Positions 18,294-27,700 of a DNA stretch of 36,483 nucleotides are shown piece by piece (positions within the stretch are counted from its first letter, which is position 1; every line of letters starts with the position of its first letter). A model generated the notes under the pieces. That model was not told the origin of the DNA and searched no databases. It saw nothing but the letters and a program-made list of their open reading frames with translations. A program made the translations under genes and the position numbers. Origin of the DNA: Bacillus gaemokensis (GTDB lineage: Bacteria; Bacillota; Bacilli; Bacillales; Bacillaceae_G); contig NZ_LTAQ01000013.1 of the NCBI RefSeq assembly GCF_001590835.1, forward strand, positions 34,119 to 70,601. The letters run 5' to 3'.

Positions 18294-19571
18294 TCACAGA
18301 GATTCTAACTGATCAAAAAAATTGGGATACGATACAGCAACTGCGTCACTATCTTCTATTTTCACTTCTCCTTCTGCTATACAAGAGGCTATTGCCAGCA
18401 TCATCCCAATGCGATGATCTCCATGACTATCAACTATATTTCCTTGTAACTTCTGCCCTCCATAAATAACCATACCATCTGACGTACCTTCAATTTGCAC
18501 GCCCAGTTTCCGAAGCTCTGCAACTACTGTATCAATACGATTCGTTTCTTTTACTTTTAATTCTTCAGCATCCTTAATAATTGTTGTTCCTACCGCCTGT
18601 GTTGCTAGTAAAGCAATGATAGGAATTTCATCAATTAATCTTGGAATAAGTGCTCCACCAATTTCTATTCCTTTTAATTCCGAAGTTTCAATCGTAATAT
18701 CCCCGCACGGTTCAAATTCTTCATTTCGAATATTATGAATGGAAATAAGCGCTCCCATCTGTGATAAAACATCTAAAATTCCTGTTCGTGTTGGATTTAA
18801 ACCCACATTTTGTAATACGAGTTTACTATTTGGTACAATTGCACCAGCTACTAAGAGGAATGCTGCTGAAGAAACATCTCCTGGCACCTCAATTTCCGTT
18901 CCTACAAGAGATTGCCTCCCCCGTAATGAAACCGTTCGATCATTCACATCTACTTCGCATCCAAATGCACGCAGCATTCTCTCTGTGTGATCACGTGATT
19001 GTAACGGTTCAGTTACTGACGTTATCCCTTCACCTTGTAATCCCGCAAGTAAAATCGCTGATTTCACTTGTGCACTTGCTACAGGAGAATGATAGTGTAC
19101 CCCTTTTACACGTCCCCCACGAATGGACAGTGGTATATATTGTCCATCTTCTCTACCGTCAATTTGTGCATTCATTTCACGAAGAGGAGCTGTAACACGC
19201 TTCATAGGACGTTTTCCAATAGATGCATCTCCAATTACAGTACAGTGAAAAGGAGCATTCGATAAAATCCCCAGCATGAGGCGAATCGTTGTTCCTGAAT
19301 TCCCCACATCAAGTACCTCTGCCGGTTCCTGTAAACCAGCTAATCCTTTTCCATATACAGTGACATCGGTTCCATTTTGCTCAATCGTTACACCTAATTT
19401 TCGAAAACATGCAATTGTACTTAAACAATCTTCGCCCGATAAAAAGTTTGAAATTTTTGTAGTTCCCTTTGCTATCGCCCCAAACATCACAGCCCGGTGT
19501 GAAATAGACTTATCACCAGGAACAACAATTGTCCCATTCAAACCAGTCTTTTTTCTTATGAGTCCTATCAT
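18294..19571 (-). CDS. aroA: 3-phosphoshikimate 1-carboxyvinyltransferase (EPSP synthase)
   Basis: This enzyme of about 425 residues adds the enolpyruvyl group of PEP to shikimate-3-phosphate in the sixth shikimate step. Family blocks: [15 protein letters not shown] near residue 20, [59 protein letters not shown] and [16 protein letters not shown] lies nine bases before the ATG at 19571; in-frame starts at 19580 and 19586 are also open. B. subtilis calls it aroE. In B. subtilis tyrA precedes it; here a terminator and a repeat fragment do. Confidence 0.95.
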   Translation of the reverse strand: MIGLIRKKTGLNGTIVVPGDKSISHRAVMFGAIAKGTTKISNFLSGEDCLSTIACFRKLGVTIEQNGTDVTVYGKGLAGLQEPAEVLDVGNSGTTIRLMLGILSNAPFHCTVIGDASIGKRPMKRVTAPLREMNAQIDGREDGQYIPLSIRGGRVKGVHYHSPVASAQVKSAILLAGLQGEGITSVTEPLQSRDHTERMLRAFGCEVDVNDRTVSLRGRQSLVGTEIEVPGDVSSAAFLLVAGAIVPNSKLVLQNVGLNPTRTGILDVLSQMGALISIHNIRNEEFEPCGDITIETSELKGIEIGGALIPRLIDEIPIIALLATQAVGTTIIKDAEELKVKETNRIDTVVAELRKLGVQIEGTSDGMVIYGGQKLQGNIVDSHGDHRIGMMLAIASCIAEGEVKIEDSDAVAVSYPNFFDQLESL

Positions 19572-19716
19572 TTTTATCATCCTCACGCATTATTGATTAC
19601 TATATATCTTATTAATCTCTCATACCGTCTATCTTCTATTGTACCGCTTTCCTTCTTTACCGCGCAAACATATAGGAGCTTTGATTCGTATGATTCGTAG
19701 CATGCTTCTTCATTCA

Positions 19717-19770
19717 CACCTATCTTCCGCCTCTCTCTCAAAACCCTGAGATGAGGATCTTATTAACAGG
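19717..19770 (+). repeat. Decayed copy of B. cereus-type intergenic repeat (module X)
   Basis: The stretch CACCTATCTTCC, a CTCTCTC run, then TGAGATGAGGATCTTATTA resembles the middle of the fuller copy at 31397-31470 (CACCTATCTTCC ... TTGAGATGGAGGTATTACT). It is truncated at both ends. It lies between hisC and aroA, where tyrA sits in B. subtilis. Confidence 0.5.
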
Positions 19771-19773
19771 ATT

Positions 19774-19799
19774 AAAAAAAGCTCCTATTATAGGAGCTT
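19774..19799 (-). terminator. Intrinsic terminator after hisC
   Basis: Stem AAGCTCCTA / TAGGAGCTT with a three-base loop, followed on the minus strand by TTTTTTT. It separates aroC-aroB-hisC from aroA. Confidence 0.85.
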
Positions 19800-19808
19800 C
19801 TACTATTT

Positions 19809-20921
19809 TTAAGAATACGTTTCTTCTTTCTTCACCTGTTCCTTTACAAGTTCCGTAAGCAATTCAATAATCTCATCGTTCTCTTCGTTCAATCCAACCG
19901 TTATACGAATACCATCCGGTAAACCAAATGCAGTACCAGAACGGACAACATATCCTTTTTTCAACAATCTCTCAAATACTTCATTTCCTGGAATACCAAG
20001 CTTTAAGAAAATAAAATTCGTTTGCGATGGATAATAAAACACATCGTACTCTTCACAGAACTTATAATATTGATTTAACCCTTCAGCGTTCTTTTTTACA
20101 CACCCTTGTAAAAATTCTTGATCCTCTATCGCAGCTAACGCTACTGCTTGTGCAACAGCCGACGTGTTAAACGGCAATCTTGCTACTTCTAACTGCTGGA
20201 TTAATTTCGCATCCCCTACAGCATAACCTATCCGAAAAGCAGCTAAACCATACGCTTTTGAAAACGTGCGTAATACCATAAGGTTTTCATATTTCTCAAG
20301 AAGCGGCAATGTTTGCGGATAATCTTCAGCTCCTGCATATTCATAATATGCTTCATCCATAATGACAAGCGCTGACTTTGGTACTGCTTCTAAAAATGAA
20401 AGTAATTTTTGCTTTTCTACATATGTACCAGTCGGATTATTTGGATTACAAATCCAAACGATTTTCGTTTTTTCATCCACCTGTTCAAGCATTGCATCTA
20501 AATCATGAGTCCCATCTTTCAGCAGTACTTCCCGAACCTCTGCACCTTCAATTACAGCATGATGATGGTATTGTGAAAATGTCGGATTTGCCATTACAAC
20601 ATTTGTATCTTTATGTAATAAGGCACGGCTAATCATTTGAATAACTTCATCTAAACCACTACCAAACAACAGTTGCTCTGGTTTCACCAGAATGTGAGTT
20701 GCTACCTTTTCACGAAGTTCAAAAGCTGCACCATCCGGATATAAAGCATATTGTTTAGCTAACGATGTTAAAGCTTCCGTTACCCGATCCGAACAGCCAA
20801 ACGGATTCTCGTTCGATGCTAATTTTACAATTTTCGATAATCCATATTCTCTCTTTACTTCTTCAATGTTTTTACCAGGTACATATGCTTTCAAAGTTAA
20901 TAATTGCTCTTTTACTCTCAT
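19809..20921 (-). CDS. hisC: Histidinol-phosphate / aromatic aminotransferase
   Basis: This roughly 370-residue PLP enzyme of the class II aminotransferase family acts on histidinol phosphate. In B. subtilis the same protein also transaminates phenylalanine and tyrosine precursors. Seen: KLASNENPFG, WICNPNNPTGTY, DEAYYEYAG, and the PLP lysine in FSKAYGLAAFRIGY. The ATG at 20921 is chosen because GGGGGA lies just upstream; that site is read as codons 2-4 of a longer frame from 20939. Its place with aroC and aroB suggests an aromatic role. A gap of 123 bases to aroB holds no aroH or trp gene. Confidence 0.93.
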   Translation of the reverse strand: MRVKEQLLTLKAYVPGKNIEEVKREYGLSKIVKLASNENPFGCSDRVTEALTSLAKQYALYPDGAAFELREKVATHILVKPEQLLFGSGLDEVIQMISRALLHKDTNVVMANPTFSQYHHHAVIEGAEVREVLLKDGTHDLDAMLEQVDEKTKIVWICNPNNPTGTYVEKQKLLSFLEAVPKSALVIMDEAYYEYAGAEDYPQTLPLLEKYENLMVLRTFSKAYGLAAFRIGYAVGDAKLIQQLEVARLPFNTSAVAQAVALAAIEDQEFLQGCVKKNAEGLNQYYKFCEEYDVFYYPSQTNFIFLKLGIPGNEVFERLLKKGYVVRSGTAFGLPDGIRITVGLNEENDEIIELLTELVKEQVKKEETYS

Positions 20922-21044
20922 TTTTCTTCCCCCAGTCATTTTGTTTTGTCAGACTGCAATATCAATTACCTTCTCTAAAACAAAATCATTCATGCCATAT
21001 TGCAACCTATTGTCTTTGACCTTGATCATTACGAGAATACATTT

Positions 21045-22139
21045 CTACAATTCCTGCGGCATCTCTATTTGAAATGCTTCTAACGCAGCGTGAAGGGTCT
21101 CATCTGAAATAGATACGACATTCACTACCCCATATTCCTGCATAAGTACCATATGAATTGTTCCCGCACTTGCCTTTTTATCTTGTTTCATCACTTGCAC
21201 AAGACGCTCTACATTCAAATAACTCGGCATATTTGGATAATCATACTGAGAAAACCATCGCTTAATCTCTTTATACCCAAGGTCAATCTTATAAATTTGT
21301 TCACTTAAAAATATGGCAAATAACATTCCAATTGCGACCCCATCACCATGTGTGATATTGCCATATCCCATCTCTTTTTCAAGGGCATGTCCTAACGTAT
21401 GTCCAAAATTCAAGTGGGCACGTACACCTTTTTCAGTTTCATCTTGCGCCACAATATTCGCTTTCACAGGAATAGCTCTCTTTAGAATATAGATTAACTT
21501 TTCATCTCTTATATCCTCTAATGTCTTCACTTCACGCTTTAACCAATGATATAATTCAACATCGCCGATTAGGGCATGTTTAATAGCTTCAGCAAACCCT
21601 GAACGCCATTCTTTTTCCGGTAGCGAATTTAAAAATGGTGTATGATACAGCACTGCTTCTGGCTGATGAAATGCGCCAATCATATTTTTTCCTAATGGAT
21701 GATTAATCGCAACTTTGCCCCCAACAGCACTATCATGTGCTAATAAAGTTGTTGGAACTTGAATAAAACGAATACCACGCATAAATGTCGCAGCAACAAA
21801 CCCCGCTAGATCACCAATCATTCCTCCGCCAAGTGCAATAACTAACGAGTTTCGATCCATTTTGTTCTCAAGTGCAGATGTATGTGCCGCATAAAAGTTC
21901 TCAAATGATTTCTCTTTTTCTCCACTCGGAATAACAAATGAAAAAACATCTTGTTCCAATCGCAATGTATCCATAACTGTATGCAAATGTAACGATGCAA
22001 CAGCTTCATCAGAAATTACCATTACATTCGAAACAGCTGGTTTCATATTTCGAACAAGCGCTGTCAAATGTGACAGCGCATCTCTTCCAATGTATACATC
22101 ATACTCTTTAGATTTCGTCTGGATATGTATGTTCTCCAT
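21045..22139 (-). CDS. aroB: 3-dehydroquinate synthase
   Basis: This 364-residue NAD- and zinc-dependent enzyme closes DAHP to 3-dehydroquinate, the second shikimate step. Seen: VIPSGEKEKSFENF, the NAD loop ALGGGMIGDLAGFVAATFMRG, VPTTLLAHDSAVGGKVAIN, and metal histidines in NFGHTLGHALE with HGDGVAIGM. Its ATG overlaps the aroC stop by one base (TAATG), so translation is coupled. Normal length. Confidence 0.97.
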   Translation of the reverse strand: MENIHIQTKSKEYDVYIGRDALSHLTALVRNMKPAVSNVMVISDEAVASLHLHTVMDTLRLEQDVFSFVIPSGEKEKSFENFYAAHTSALENKMDRNSLVIALGGGMIGDLAGFVAATFMRGIRFIQVPTTLLAHDSAVGGKVAINHPLGKNMIGAFHQPEAVLYHTPFLNSLPEKEWRSGFAEAIKHALIGDVELYHWLKREVKTLEDIRDEKLIYILKRAIPVKANIVAQDETEKGVRAHLNFGHTLGHALEKEMGYGNITHGDGVAIGMLFAIFLSEQIYKIDLGYKEIKRWFSQYDYPNMPSYLNVERLVQVMKQDKKASAGTIHMVLMQEYGVVNVVSISDETLHAALEAFQIEMPQEL

Positions 22140-23311
22140 TAAAATTCCCTCGCATATTCATTATGTTTCTCAATATTTTCACGAATACAGTCCATGCGAT
22201 CCGATCCAAATTGTTCTACTAAGGCTGTTGCTAGTTCCCAAGCAACAACCGCTTCCGCGACAACACTCGCTGCCGGTACCGCACAACTATCAGAACGTTC
22301 AATACTCGCAGAAAAAGATTCCTTTGTATCAATATCAACACTTTGAAGAGGCTTATATAACGTTGGAATTGGTTTCATGACACCTCGAACGATAATCGGC
22401 ATTCCTGTTGTCATACCGCCTTCTAATCCACCTGCATGATTGGTTTTTCTTGTATAACCGTCCTCTTTATTCCAAAGAATCTCGTCGTGAACTTGACTCC
22501 CCGGCTTATGTGCGGCTTCAAATCCAACCCCAATCTCCACACCTTTAAAAGCGTTAATACTCATTACTGCAGTAGCCAATTTTGCATCGAGCTTTCTATC
22601 ATAATGCACATAGCTCCCTACTCCAATTGGCATCCCTTCCACAACAACTTCAACAATTCCGCCAATAGAATCTCCACTTGTTTTTGCATCATCAATCGCC
22701 TGCATCATCTTTTTACCAGCTTCTTCATCTAAACAACGGACAGGAGATGCCTCTGTAACTTCTTGTAATTGCTCAATTGATTCGTATGTAAGTTTTTCAG
22801 CTTGGATGCCACCAATTTCAATTACATGACCAGCAACCTTCACACCCAATTCTGCTAAAACTCTCTTCGCAACAGCTCCAGCTGCAACCCGAACTGTAGT
22901 TTCACGCGCTGAAGAACGCTCAAGTACATTTCTCATATCTCGATGTCCATATTTAATAGCACCATTTAAATCAGCATGACCAGGTCGTGGTCTTGTTATT
23001 TGTCTTTTCATTTCTTTTGTTTCTTGCTCAGTTAACGGTTCTACCCCCATGATTTTTGTCCAATGTGCAAAATCACGATTTTCGACAACGAGTGCAATTG
23101 GTGCACCAATTGCTTTACCATGTCTGACACCACTTACAATTTGCACTTGATCTTTTTCAATTTGCATACGTCTCCCGCGGCCGTACCCCTTTTGTCTTCT
23201 TTCTAATTCTCTATTTATATCTTCCGCTACTAGAGATAAACCTGCCGGAATTCCCTCTAAAATTGTTGTAAGTTGCGGACCATGAGATTCACCAGCTGTA
23301 ATATATCGCAT
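22139..23311 (-). CDS. aroC: Chorismate synthase
   Basis: This 390-residue FMN-dependent enzyme converts EPSP to chorismate, the last common aromatic step. Family signatures: GESHGPQL at the start, [46 protein letters not shown] and the C-terminal [19 protein letters not shown]. subtilis calls it aroF. GAGGAATAACTG precedes the ATG. It is the first gene of aroC-aroB-hisC. In B. subtilis cheR lies between it and ndk; here the 304-base gap (23312-23615) holds only repeat remains and the ndk terminator. Confidence 0.97.
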   Translation of the reverse strand: MRYITAGESHGPQLTTILEGIPAGLSLVAEDINRELERRQKGYGRGRRMQIEKDQVQIVSGVRHGKAIGAPIALVVENRDFAHWTKIMGVEPLTEQETKEMKRQITRPRPGHADLNGAIKYGHRDMRNVLERSSARETTVRVAAGAVAKRVLAELGVKVAGHVIEIGGIQAEKLTYESIEQLQEVTEASPVRCLDEEAGKKMMQAIDDAKTSGDSIGGIVEVVVEGMPIGVGSYVHYDRKLDAKLATAVMSINAFKGVEIGVGFEAAHKPGSQVHDEILWNKEDGYTRKTNHAGGLEGGMTTGMPIIVRGVMKPIPTLYKPLQSVDIDTKESFSASIERSDSCAVPAASVVAEAVVAWELATALVEQFGSDRMDCIRENIEKHNEYAREF

Positions 23312-23336
23312 CAGTTATTCCTCTTTTCATATAGTT

Positions 23337-23481
23337 ATTTATCCCGCTATGTGCAGCATCTCCTCAAAACCCTGTAAAAAAACAGCAGTGGTTACGCAAA
23401 TAAACCGTATGTTAAAACTTGATTGTTAGCCTTTTCATTAAAGAAAAATGAAGTTTCCATTAATAGAAATTTCACTTTATG
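23337..23481 (-). repeat. Decayed intergenic repeat, modules Y and X, minus orientation
   Basis: Read on the minus strand it starts ATAAAGTGAAATTTCT with an AATGGAAACTTCA arm, as in module Y of the copy at 31310. About 100 bases on it ends TTTTGAGGAGATGCTGC then ATAGCGGGATAAAT, as in module X. Sequence between is poorly conserved. Confidence 0.5.
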
Positions 23482-23523
23482 TATCAATATATCATACCGC
23501 ACCTAGCTTCGTAAGTATTTGAA

Positions 23524-23569
23524 ACTAAAAAAGTGCAAGGAGAACAATTACATTCCCCTTGCACTTTTC
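23524..23569 (-). terminator. Intrinsic terminator after ndk
   Basis: Stem AAAAGTGCAAGG(GGA) / (TCT)CCTTGCACTTTT followed on the minus strand by TT. Lies 47 bases beyond the ndk stop. It may work in both directions. Confidence 0.75.
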
Positions 23570-23615
23570 ACTATTATCACAGTAATTAAAGCGTTTACAA
23601 ATTATTTCAAAATAA

Positions 23616-24062
23616 TTAGTAAATCCATTGATTCATTAATTTTGAGTAGTCTACTAATTCTTCTTCTTTAAAGAAAATACCAATCTCACGTTCTGCGCTT
23701 TCTAGAGAATCAGAGCCATGGATAATATTTTTCTCAACTGTTACACCAAAATCGCCACGAATTGTACCAGGTGCCGCTTCATGTGGTCTTGTTTTACCCA
23801 TCATATTACGAGCAGTATTTACTACATCTTCACCTTGCCATACCATTGCAAAAACAGGTCCAGATGTAATGAAATCTACTAATTCACCAAAGAAAGGTTT
23901 TTCTGTGTGCTCAGCGTAATGTTTTCCTGCAATTTCTGGAGTCACTTGCATTAATTTCGCACCAACTAATTGAAAGCCCTTTTTCTCAAAACGAGCTACA
24001 ATTTCCCCAATGAAGGCACGTTGTACGCCGTCTGGTTTTACCATTAGAAATGTTTTTTCCAT
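23616..24062 (-). CDS. ndk: Nucleoside diphosphate kinase
   Basis: This 148-residue enzyme equilibrates NTP and NDP pools through a phosphohistidine. Start sequence [20 protein letters not shown] and the active-site block [17 protein letters not shown] with His115 are intact, as is [15 protein letters not shown]. The ATG at 24062 has GGAGAGA six bases upstream; a longer frame to 24143 is not needed. It follows hepT by 125 bases and is closed by a terminator. Confidence 0.97.
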   Translation of the reverse strand: MEKTFLMVKPDGVQRAFIGEIVARFEKKGFQLVGAKLMQVTPEIAGKHYAEHTEKPFFGELVDFITSGPVFAMVWQGEDVVNTARNMMGKTRPHEAAPGTIRGDFGVTVEKNIIHGSDSLESAEREIGIFFKEEELVDYSKLMNQWIY

Positions 24063-24187
24063 AAAAAATCTCTCCACTTCTGAATTATGTATGTAATTGT
24101 ATATCCCCACACACATAGTAACACCCTTATCACAATTGTGCAATAGTTTTGAAATAGAGAGATTATTTTATTTACAAGAAAAAACAA

Positions 24188-25150
24188 TTAAAATTTTCGT
24201 TTTCCAATATACTTTGCAACATTTTGCAACGCATATTTCGCCTGCCCACGCGGCAACGGTTTTATTACATCTAATGCTTTATGTAAATAACGTTCGCTAA
24301 ATGCAAATGCCCGGTCAATTGCTGGACTTGTTTTAATATCATGAATAATTTCTTTCATCTCACTTGACGTCGTATTTTCATGAACTGATACAATTTTCGC
24401 ACGAAGCACCGGATCTTCCATAGCATACAAAGCTGGGAGTGTCACATTCCCCTGCAATAAATCTCCCCCAGCAGGCTTTCCAAGCTTTTCTTCCGTTGAG
24501 ACAAAATCTAAAATATCATCAATAATTTGATAAGACATGCCAACAAAATAGCCATACCAAAATAAACGATTTACCGTATCACGATCTGCACCCGACGCAA
24601 TAGCACCTAACTGGCAACTCGCCGCAATCAATAGTGCTGTTTTCCTCTTTATTCTTCGTAAATACGTTCTTAAATTTTGATTATAATTATACTTGTCCTT
24701 AATTTGTTCAATTTCACCTTTACAAACTTCTAAAATTGTATATGACAAGGCTTGATGTGCTTCTGGAATTTCTAAATTTGTAATACATTCAAGAGACTTC
24801 GCAAACAAATAATCTCCTGTATACATTGCAATTCGATCTCCCCATTTCGCATTAACCGTCGGGCTGCTGCGTCGTAAAAGCGCTGCATCAATTACATCAT
24901 CATGAACAAGAGAAGCCATATGAATGAGTTCTAGTGCAACTGCCACATGTTTAATCGCATCTAACTTATAATCCCCAAATTTCCCTGCAAGTAACACAAA
25001 AACAGGACGAATCCGCTTCCCACCAGCTTCAATCAGCTGTAATGCCGCTTCTTCAACTAGTTGTTGCTCAGAAGCAACAGTCTTTTTTAATTCCTTTTCT
25101 ATTACATTAATATCCGATCGTAAAAAAGAGTACATAAGTTGTAACTTCAT
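24188..25150 (-). CDS. hepT: Heptaprenyl diphosphate synthase component II
   Basis: This roughly 320-residue catalytic subunit extends FPP with isopentenyl diphosphate to the C35 chain used as the menaquinone-7 tail. The first aspartate-rich motif is HDDVID followed by ALLRR; the second is DDILD in YQIIDDILDF. GGKRIRP and GDYLFAKS are also typical. The ATG at 25150 has AAGGTGA six bases upstream. It needs HepS, encoded two genes earlier in the same operon (hepS-menG-hepT). Confidence 0.96.
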   Translation of the reverse strand: MKLQLMYSFLRSDINVIEKELKKTVASEQQLVEEAALQLIEAGGKRIRPVFVLLAGKFGDYKLDAIKHVAVALELIHMASLVHDDVIDAALLRRSSPTVNAKWGDRIAMYTGDYLFAKSLECITNLEIPEAHQALSYTILEVCKGEIEQIKDKYNYNQNLRTYLRRIKRKTALLIAASCQLGAIASGADRDTVNRLFWYGYFVGMSYQIIDDILDFVSTEEKLGKPAGGDLLQGNVTLPALYAMEDPVLRAKIVSVHENTTSSEMKEIIHDIKTSPAIDRAFAFSERYLHKALDVIKPLPRGQAKYALQNVAKYIGKRKF

Positions 25151-25181
25151 ATTGTTCACCTTAACCTAAAACGTCTTTTTT

Positions 25182-25895
25182 CTATTTTGATTCGGGTTTA
25201 AACCCTAAATGCATAGCTGCTACTCCAAAAGTAAATGGTTTCACTTGTACACGCTCAAGCCCAGCCGACTCAAACATACTTGCTAATTCTTTCATTCCTG
25301 GGAATGTGCTAGCAGACTCCTGAAGCCATGAATATTCCTTATAACTTTTTGCAAACATCTTTCCAAATAACGGCATAATGTATTTGAAATATAAAATATA
25401 GAACTGTCGAAAACCAATCATCGTTGGTTGTGACGTTTCTAAACAAATCACTTTCCCGCCTGGTTTGACTACACGAGTCATCTCTTTTAACACATGCATA
25501 TAATCCGGAACATTACGTAATCCAAAACCGATTGTTACATAATCGAATGTATTATCTGCAAATGGAAGTTCCATCGCATTCCCATGCATAAGTTCTACAT
25601 GATTTAGCCCTAAAGCTTTTACTTTTTCTTTTCCGACAGATAGCATATTTTCACTAAAGTCTAGGCCATGTACTTGTCCATTCGGACCAACAGCATCAGC
25701 AAGTGCAATTGTCCAATCAGCAGTTCCACAGCATACATCTAATGCTTTACTACCAGCCTTTACATCCATAATCCGCATCGTTTCTTTCCGCCATGCTTTA
25801 TGTCTTTGGAAACTAATAACCGAATTCATTACATCGTATTTATCAGAGATTTTCTCAAATACGTCATGTACTCTTTCTTCTTTTGATTGTTGCAT
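25182..25895 (-). CDS. menG: Demethylmenaquinone methyltransferase
   Basis: This 237-residue SAM-dependent enzyme methylates demethylmenaquinone in the last step of menaquinone synthesis (UbiE/MenG family, also called menH). Seen: the opening [21 protein letters not shown], the SAM-binding [22 protein letters not shown], and [13 protein letters not shown]. It lies between hepS and hepT, so tail synthesis and ring methylation are coexpressed. The product feeds QcrABC, encoded elsewhere in this window. Confidence 0.96.
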   Translation of the reverse strand: MQQSKEERVHDVFEKISDKYDVMNSVISFQRHKAWRKETMRIMDVKAGSKALDVCCGTADWTIALADAVGPNGQVHGLDFSENMLSVGKEKVKALGLNHVELMHGNAMELPFADNTFDYVTIGFGLRNVPDYMHVLKEMTRVVKPGGKVICLETSQPTMIGFRQFYILYFKYIMPLFGKMFAKSYKEYSWLQESASTFPGMKELASMFESAGLERVQVKPFTFGVAAMHLGFKPESK

Positions 25896-25925
25896 GCTCT
25901 TACCCTTCTTCCAATATAAAATTGC

Positions 25926-26681
25926 TTATGTTTTCAATTTATCTTTTAAAGTAGAAACTACATCACCAATTTCTTTATGGCTTTGTAGAAATGTCTTTTC
26001 TTGTTTGCTCATTTCTCCCAACCACTCTTTAAAGACGGTTTCTGCGTTTCTGTCATCATCATTTGATAGAGTTGCTTGAACCGCTTGAAAAACAGGTGCG
26101 TTTTTCCTTTCAGCATGCAATTGATACTCTGTTTGAAGACGATTACTCCCTAACATATATGCTATAAGTGGCTTCCAATGTGATAAATGAAAATGATCAC
26201 ATGTTTTATGCAAAAGTGCCGATTCAATTGTCAGCACACTTTCCATTACTTGATCGACTGTTTGATACGCCTTCTGATATAACATAATTTTATGTTCATT
26301 AATTGCTTTAATTCCTTCAGCAAGTGCACGAATAAGTACAATGTCACAATTCATTGATAATAAATAATAATACAATCCACTATAATAGTCACCTGCAAGT
26401 ACTGTAAGCTGACGACGCTTATGAAATCCACTTGTCTCTTCGTTTTCTTTATTTGATACTTTTTCATGTGTATCAAGAGCGATTTGCACAAGCATGATTG
26501 TTAACACGTAGTGATCGATTTGTTCTTTATGTAGTTTTGCATTTTTTAAAGCAGCATATAAAAGCATTATTTTTTCTTCATCAATAAATGGTTCTTCAAT
26601 ATAGTTTATAAAATAAGGATGGCGCAGTTTTGATAACAACTGCTCCTTTATATCCGCATACCCTCCGTAGATGTCACACAC
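25926..26681 (-). CDS. hepS: Heptaprenyl diphosphate synthase component I
   Basis: This 251-residue partner of HepT (HEPPP_synt_1 family) sets chain length and binds substrate but lacks aspartate-rich motifs. The opening CDIYGGYADI, then MLVQIALDTHEKVSN and LTVLAGDYYSGLYYYLL, match B. subtilis HepS. The start codon is GTG at 26681, with AAGGGTGA upstream. First gene of hepS-menG-hepT. In B. subtilis mtrB lies just before it; here a 328-base gap (26682-27009) has a promoter, a repeat fragment and the folE terminator, but no mtrB. Confidence 0.92.
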   Translation of the reverse strand: MCDIYGGYADIKEQLLSKLRHPYFINYIEEPFIDEEKIMLLYAALKNAKLHKEQIDHYVLTIMLVQIALDTHEKVSNKENEETSGFHKRRQLTVLAGDYYSGLYYYLLSMNCDIVLIRALAEGIKAINEHKIMLYQKAYQTVDQVMESVLTIESALLHKTCDHFHLSHWKPLIAYMLGSNRLQTEYQLHAERKNAPVFQAVQATLSNDDDRNAETVFKEWLGEMSKQEKTFLQSHKEIGDVVSTLKDKLKT

Positions 26682-26716
26682 AAAAAATCACCCTTGTTTT
26701 CTAATTCATAAAACCT

Positions 26717-26725
26717 ATTATAACA
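26717..26725 (-). promoter_or_regulatory. Predicted extended -10 promoter of hepS
   Basis: Minus-strand TGTTATAAT (extended -10, TATAAT at 26717-26722), about 36 bases before the hepS start. No good -35 is seen. Confidence 0.5.
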
Positions 26726-26904
26726 CATACATTCTATTTTCTATAACCAAAACTTGGTGAATCAAGGTAAACCCTAATTTATCTTTCTATACACGCAACA
26801 AGCTTATGTCATAATACATCATTCATTAATAAGTTTGTGAGCAGTCACCAAAATATATGTACCTTTTCGAAGACTATTATTCTGCTCATAGCCTCATAAC
26901 AAAC

Positions 26905-26979
26905 TATCCCCCACCCAACTCCTTTACTCTCACTGATTTTCGAAATGAGAGTATTACTACTCTCAAATAGCAAGGTAAA
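26905..26979 (+). repeat. Copy of B. cereus-type intergenic repeat (module X)
   Basis: TATCCCCCACCC at the left, an inner arm pair CTCTCA / TGAGAG, TATTACT, then AAATAGCAAGGTAAAT at the right. The layout matches module X at 31397-31470, with several substitutions. Confidence 0.6.
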
Positions 26980-26980
26980 T

Positions 26981-27011
26981 AAAAAAGAAAAGCAGTTTCC
27001 CGCTTTTCTTT
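26981..27011 (-). terminator. Intrinsic terminator after folE
   Basis: Stem AAAGAAAAGC / GCTTTTCTTT with an eight-base loop, then TTTTT on the minus strand. It overlaps the folE stop codon. Confidence 0.75.
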
Positions 27012-27579
27012 ACTTCGCCTTAATAAAAGACAAAATTTCGCTACGTGCCGCTGCATCATTTTCTAGTACACCGCGCACTGCTGTAGTTACTGTTTTTGCA
27101 CCAGGCTTTTTCACACCACGCATTGTCATACACATATGTTCCGCTTCAACAACTATCATAACACCATGTGGTTCTAACACTTCCATGATAGAATCAGCCA
27201 CTGTTGACGTAATACGCTCTTGAAGTTGTGGACGACGTGCAATTGTATCTACAGTACGAGCTAATTTACTTAACCCCGTTACTTTTCCACCACGTGGAAT
27301 ATATGCAACATGAGCAACTCCATAAAATGGAACAAGATGGTGCTCACACATCGAATAAAATGGAATATCTTTTACTAACACAAGCTCTTCGTGATCTTCT
27401 CCAAATACTTTATGCAAATGTTCCTTTGGATCTTCATGCATACCTGAAAATACTTCTGCATACATTTTTGCAACACGTTTTGGCGTATCTAGTACTCCCT
27501 CACGATTTGGATCGTCTCCAATTGCCTCTAAAATAAGGCGCACTGCTTGTTCGATTTGTTCTAAGTTAACTTTTGCCAT
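27010..27579 (-). CDS. folE: GTP cyclohydrolase I
   Basis: This 189-residue enzyme opens GTP to 7,8-dihydroneopterin triphosphate, the first step of folate synthesis. Zinc and catalytic residues are in [11 protein letters not shown] and [23 protein letters not shown] and [10 protein letters not shown] are also present. Named mtrA in B. subtilis, where mtrB (TRAP) follows it. No mtrB is seen here. It appears monocistronic, between a promoter and its own terminator, downstream of hbs. Confidence 0.97.
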   Translation of the reverse strand: MAKVNLEQIEQAVRLILEAIGDDPNREGVLDTPKRVAKMYAEVFSGMHEDPKEHLHKVFGEDHEELVLVKDIPFYSMCEHHLVPFYGVAHVAYIPRGGKVTGLSKLARTVDTIARRPQLQERITSTVADSIMEVLEPHGVMIVVEAEHMCMTMRGVKKPGAKTVTTAVRGVLENDAAARSEILSFIKAK

Positions 27580-27619
27580 CCGCTAGCCCTCCCGAAAAAC
27601 CTAAAAGTGATACGAACAC

Positions 27620-27649
27620 ATTCTAGCATATTTATGATTTTAAAAGCAA
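27620..27649 (-). promoter_or_regulatory. Predicted promoter of folE
   Basis: Minus-strand TTGCTT (27644-27649), 18-base spacer, and TAGAAT (27620-27625) with a TGC extended -10. About 40 bases before the folE start. Confidence 0.6.
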
Positions 27650-27681
27650 AAAGAAGAGTCCCCAAAAAGGAAACTCTTCTT
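27648..27681 (-). terminator. Intrinsic terminator after hbs
   Basis: Stem AAGAAGAGT / ACTCTTCTT with further pairs inside, followed on the minus strand by TTTT. About 20 bases past the hbs stop. Confidence 0.75.
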
Positions 27682-27700
27682 CCCTGTTAATATGTAAGGA

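Noticed and set aside
18761-19195. 144-codon plus-strand frame opposite aroA
   Set aside because: Antisense shadow of aroA with no recognisable domain.
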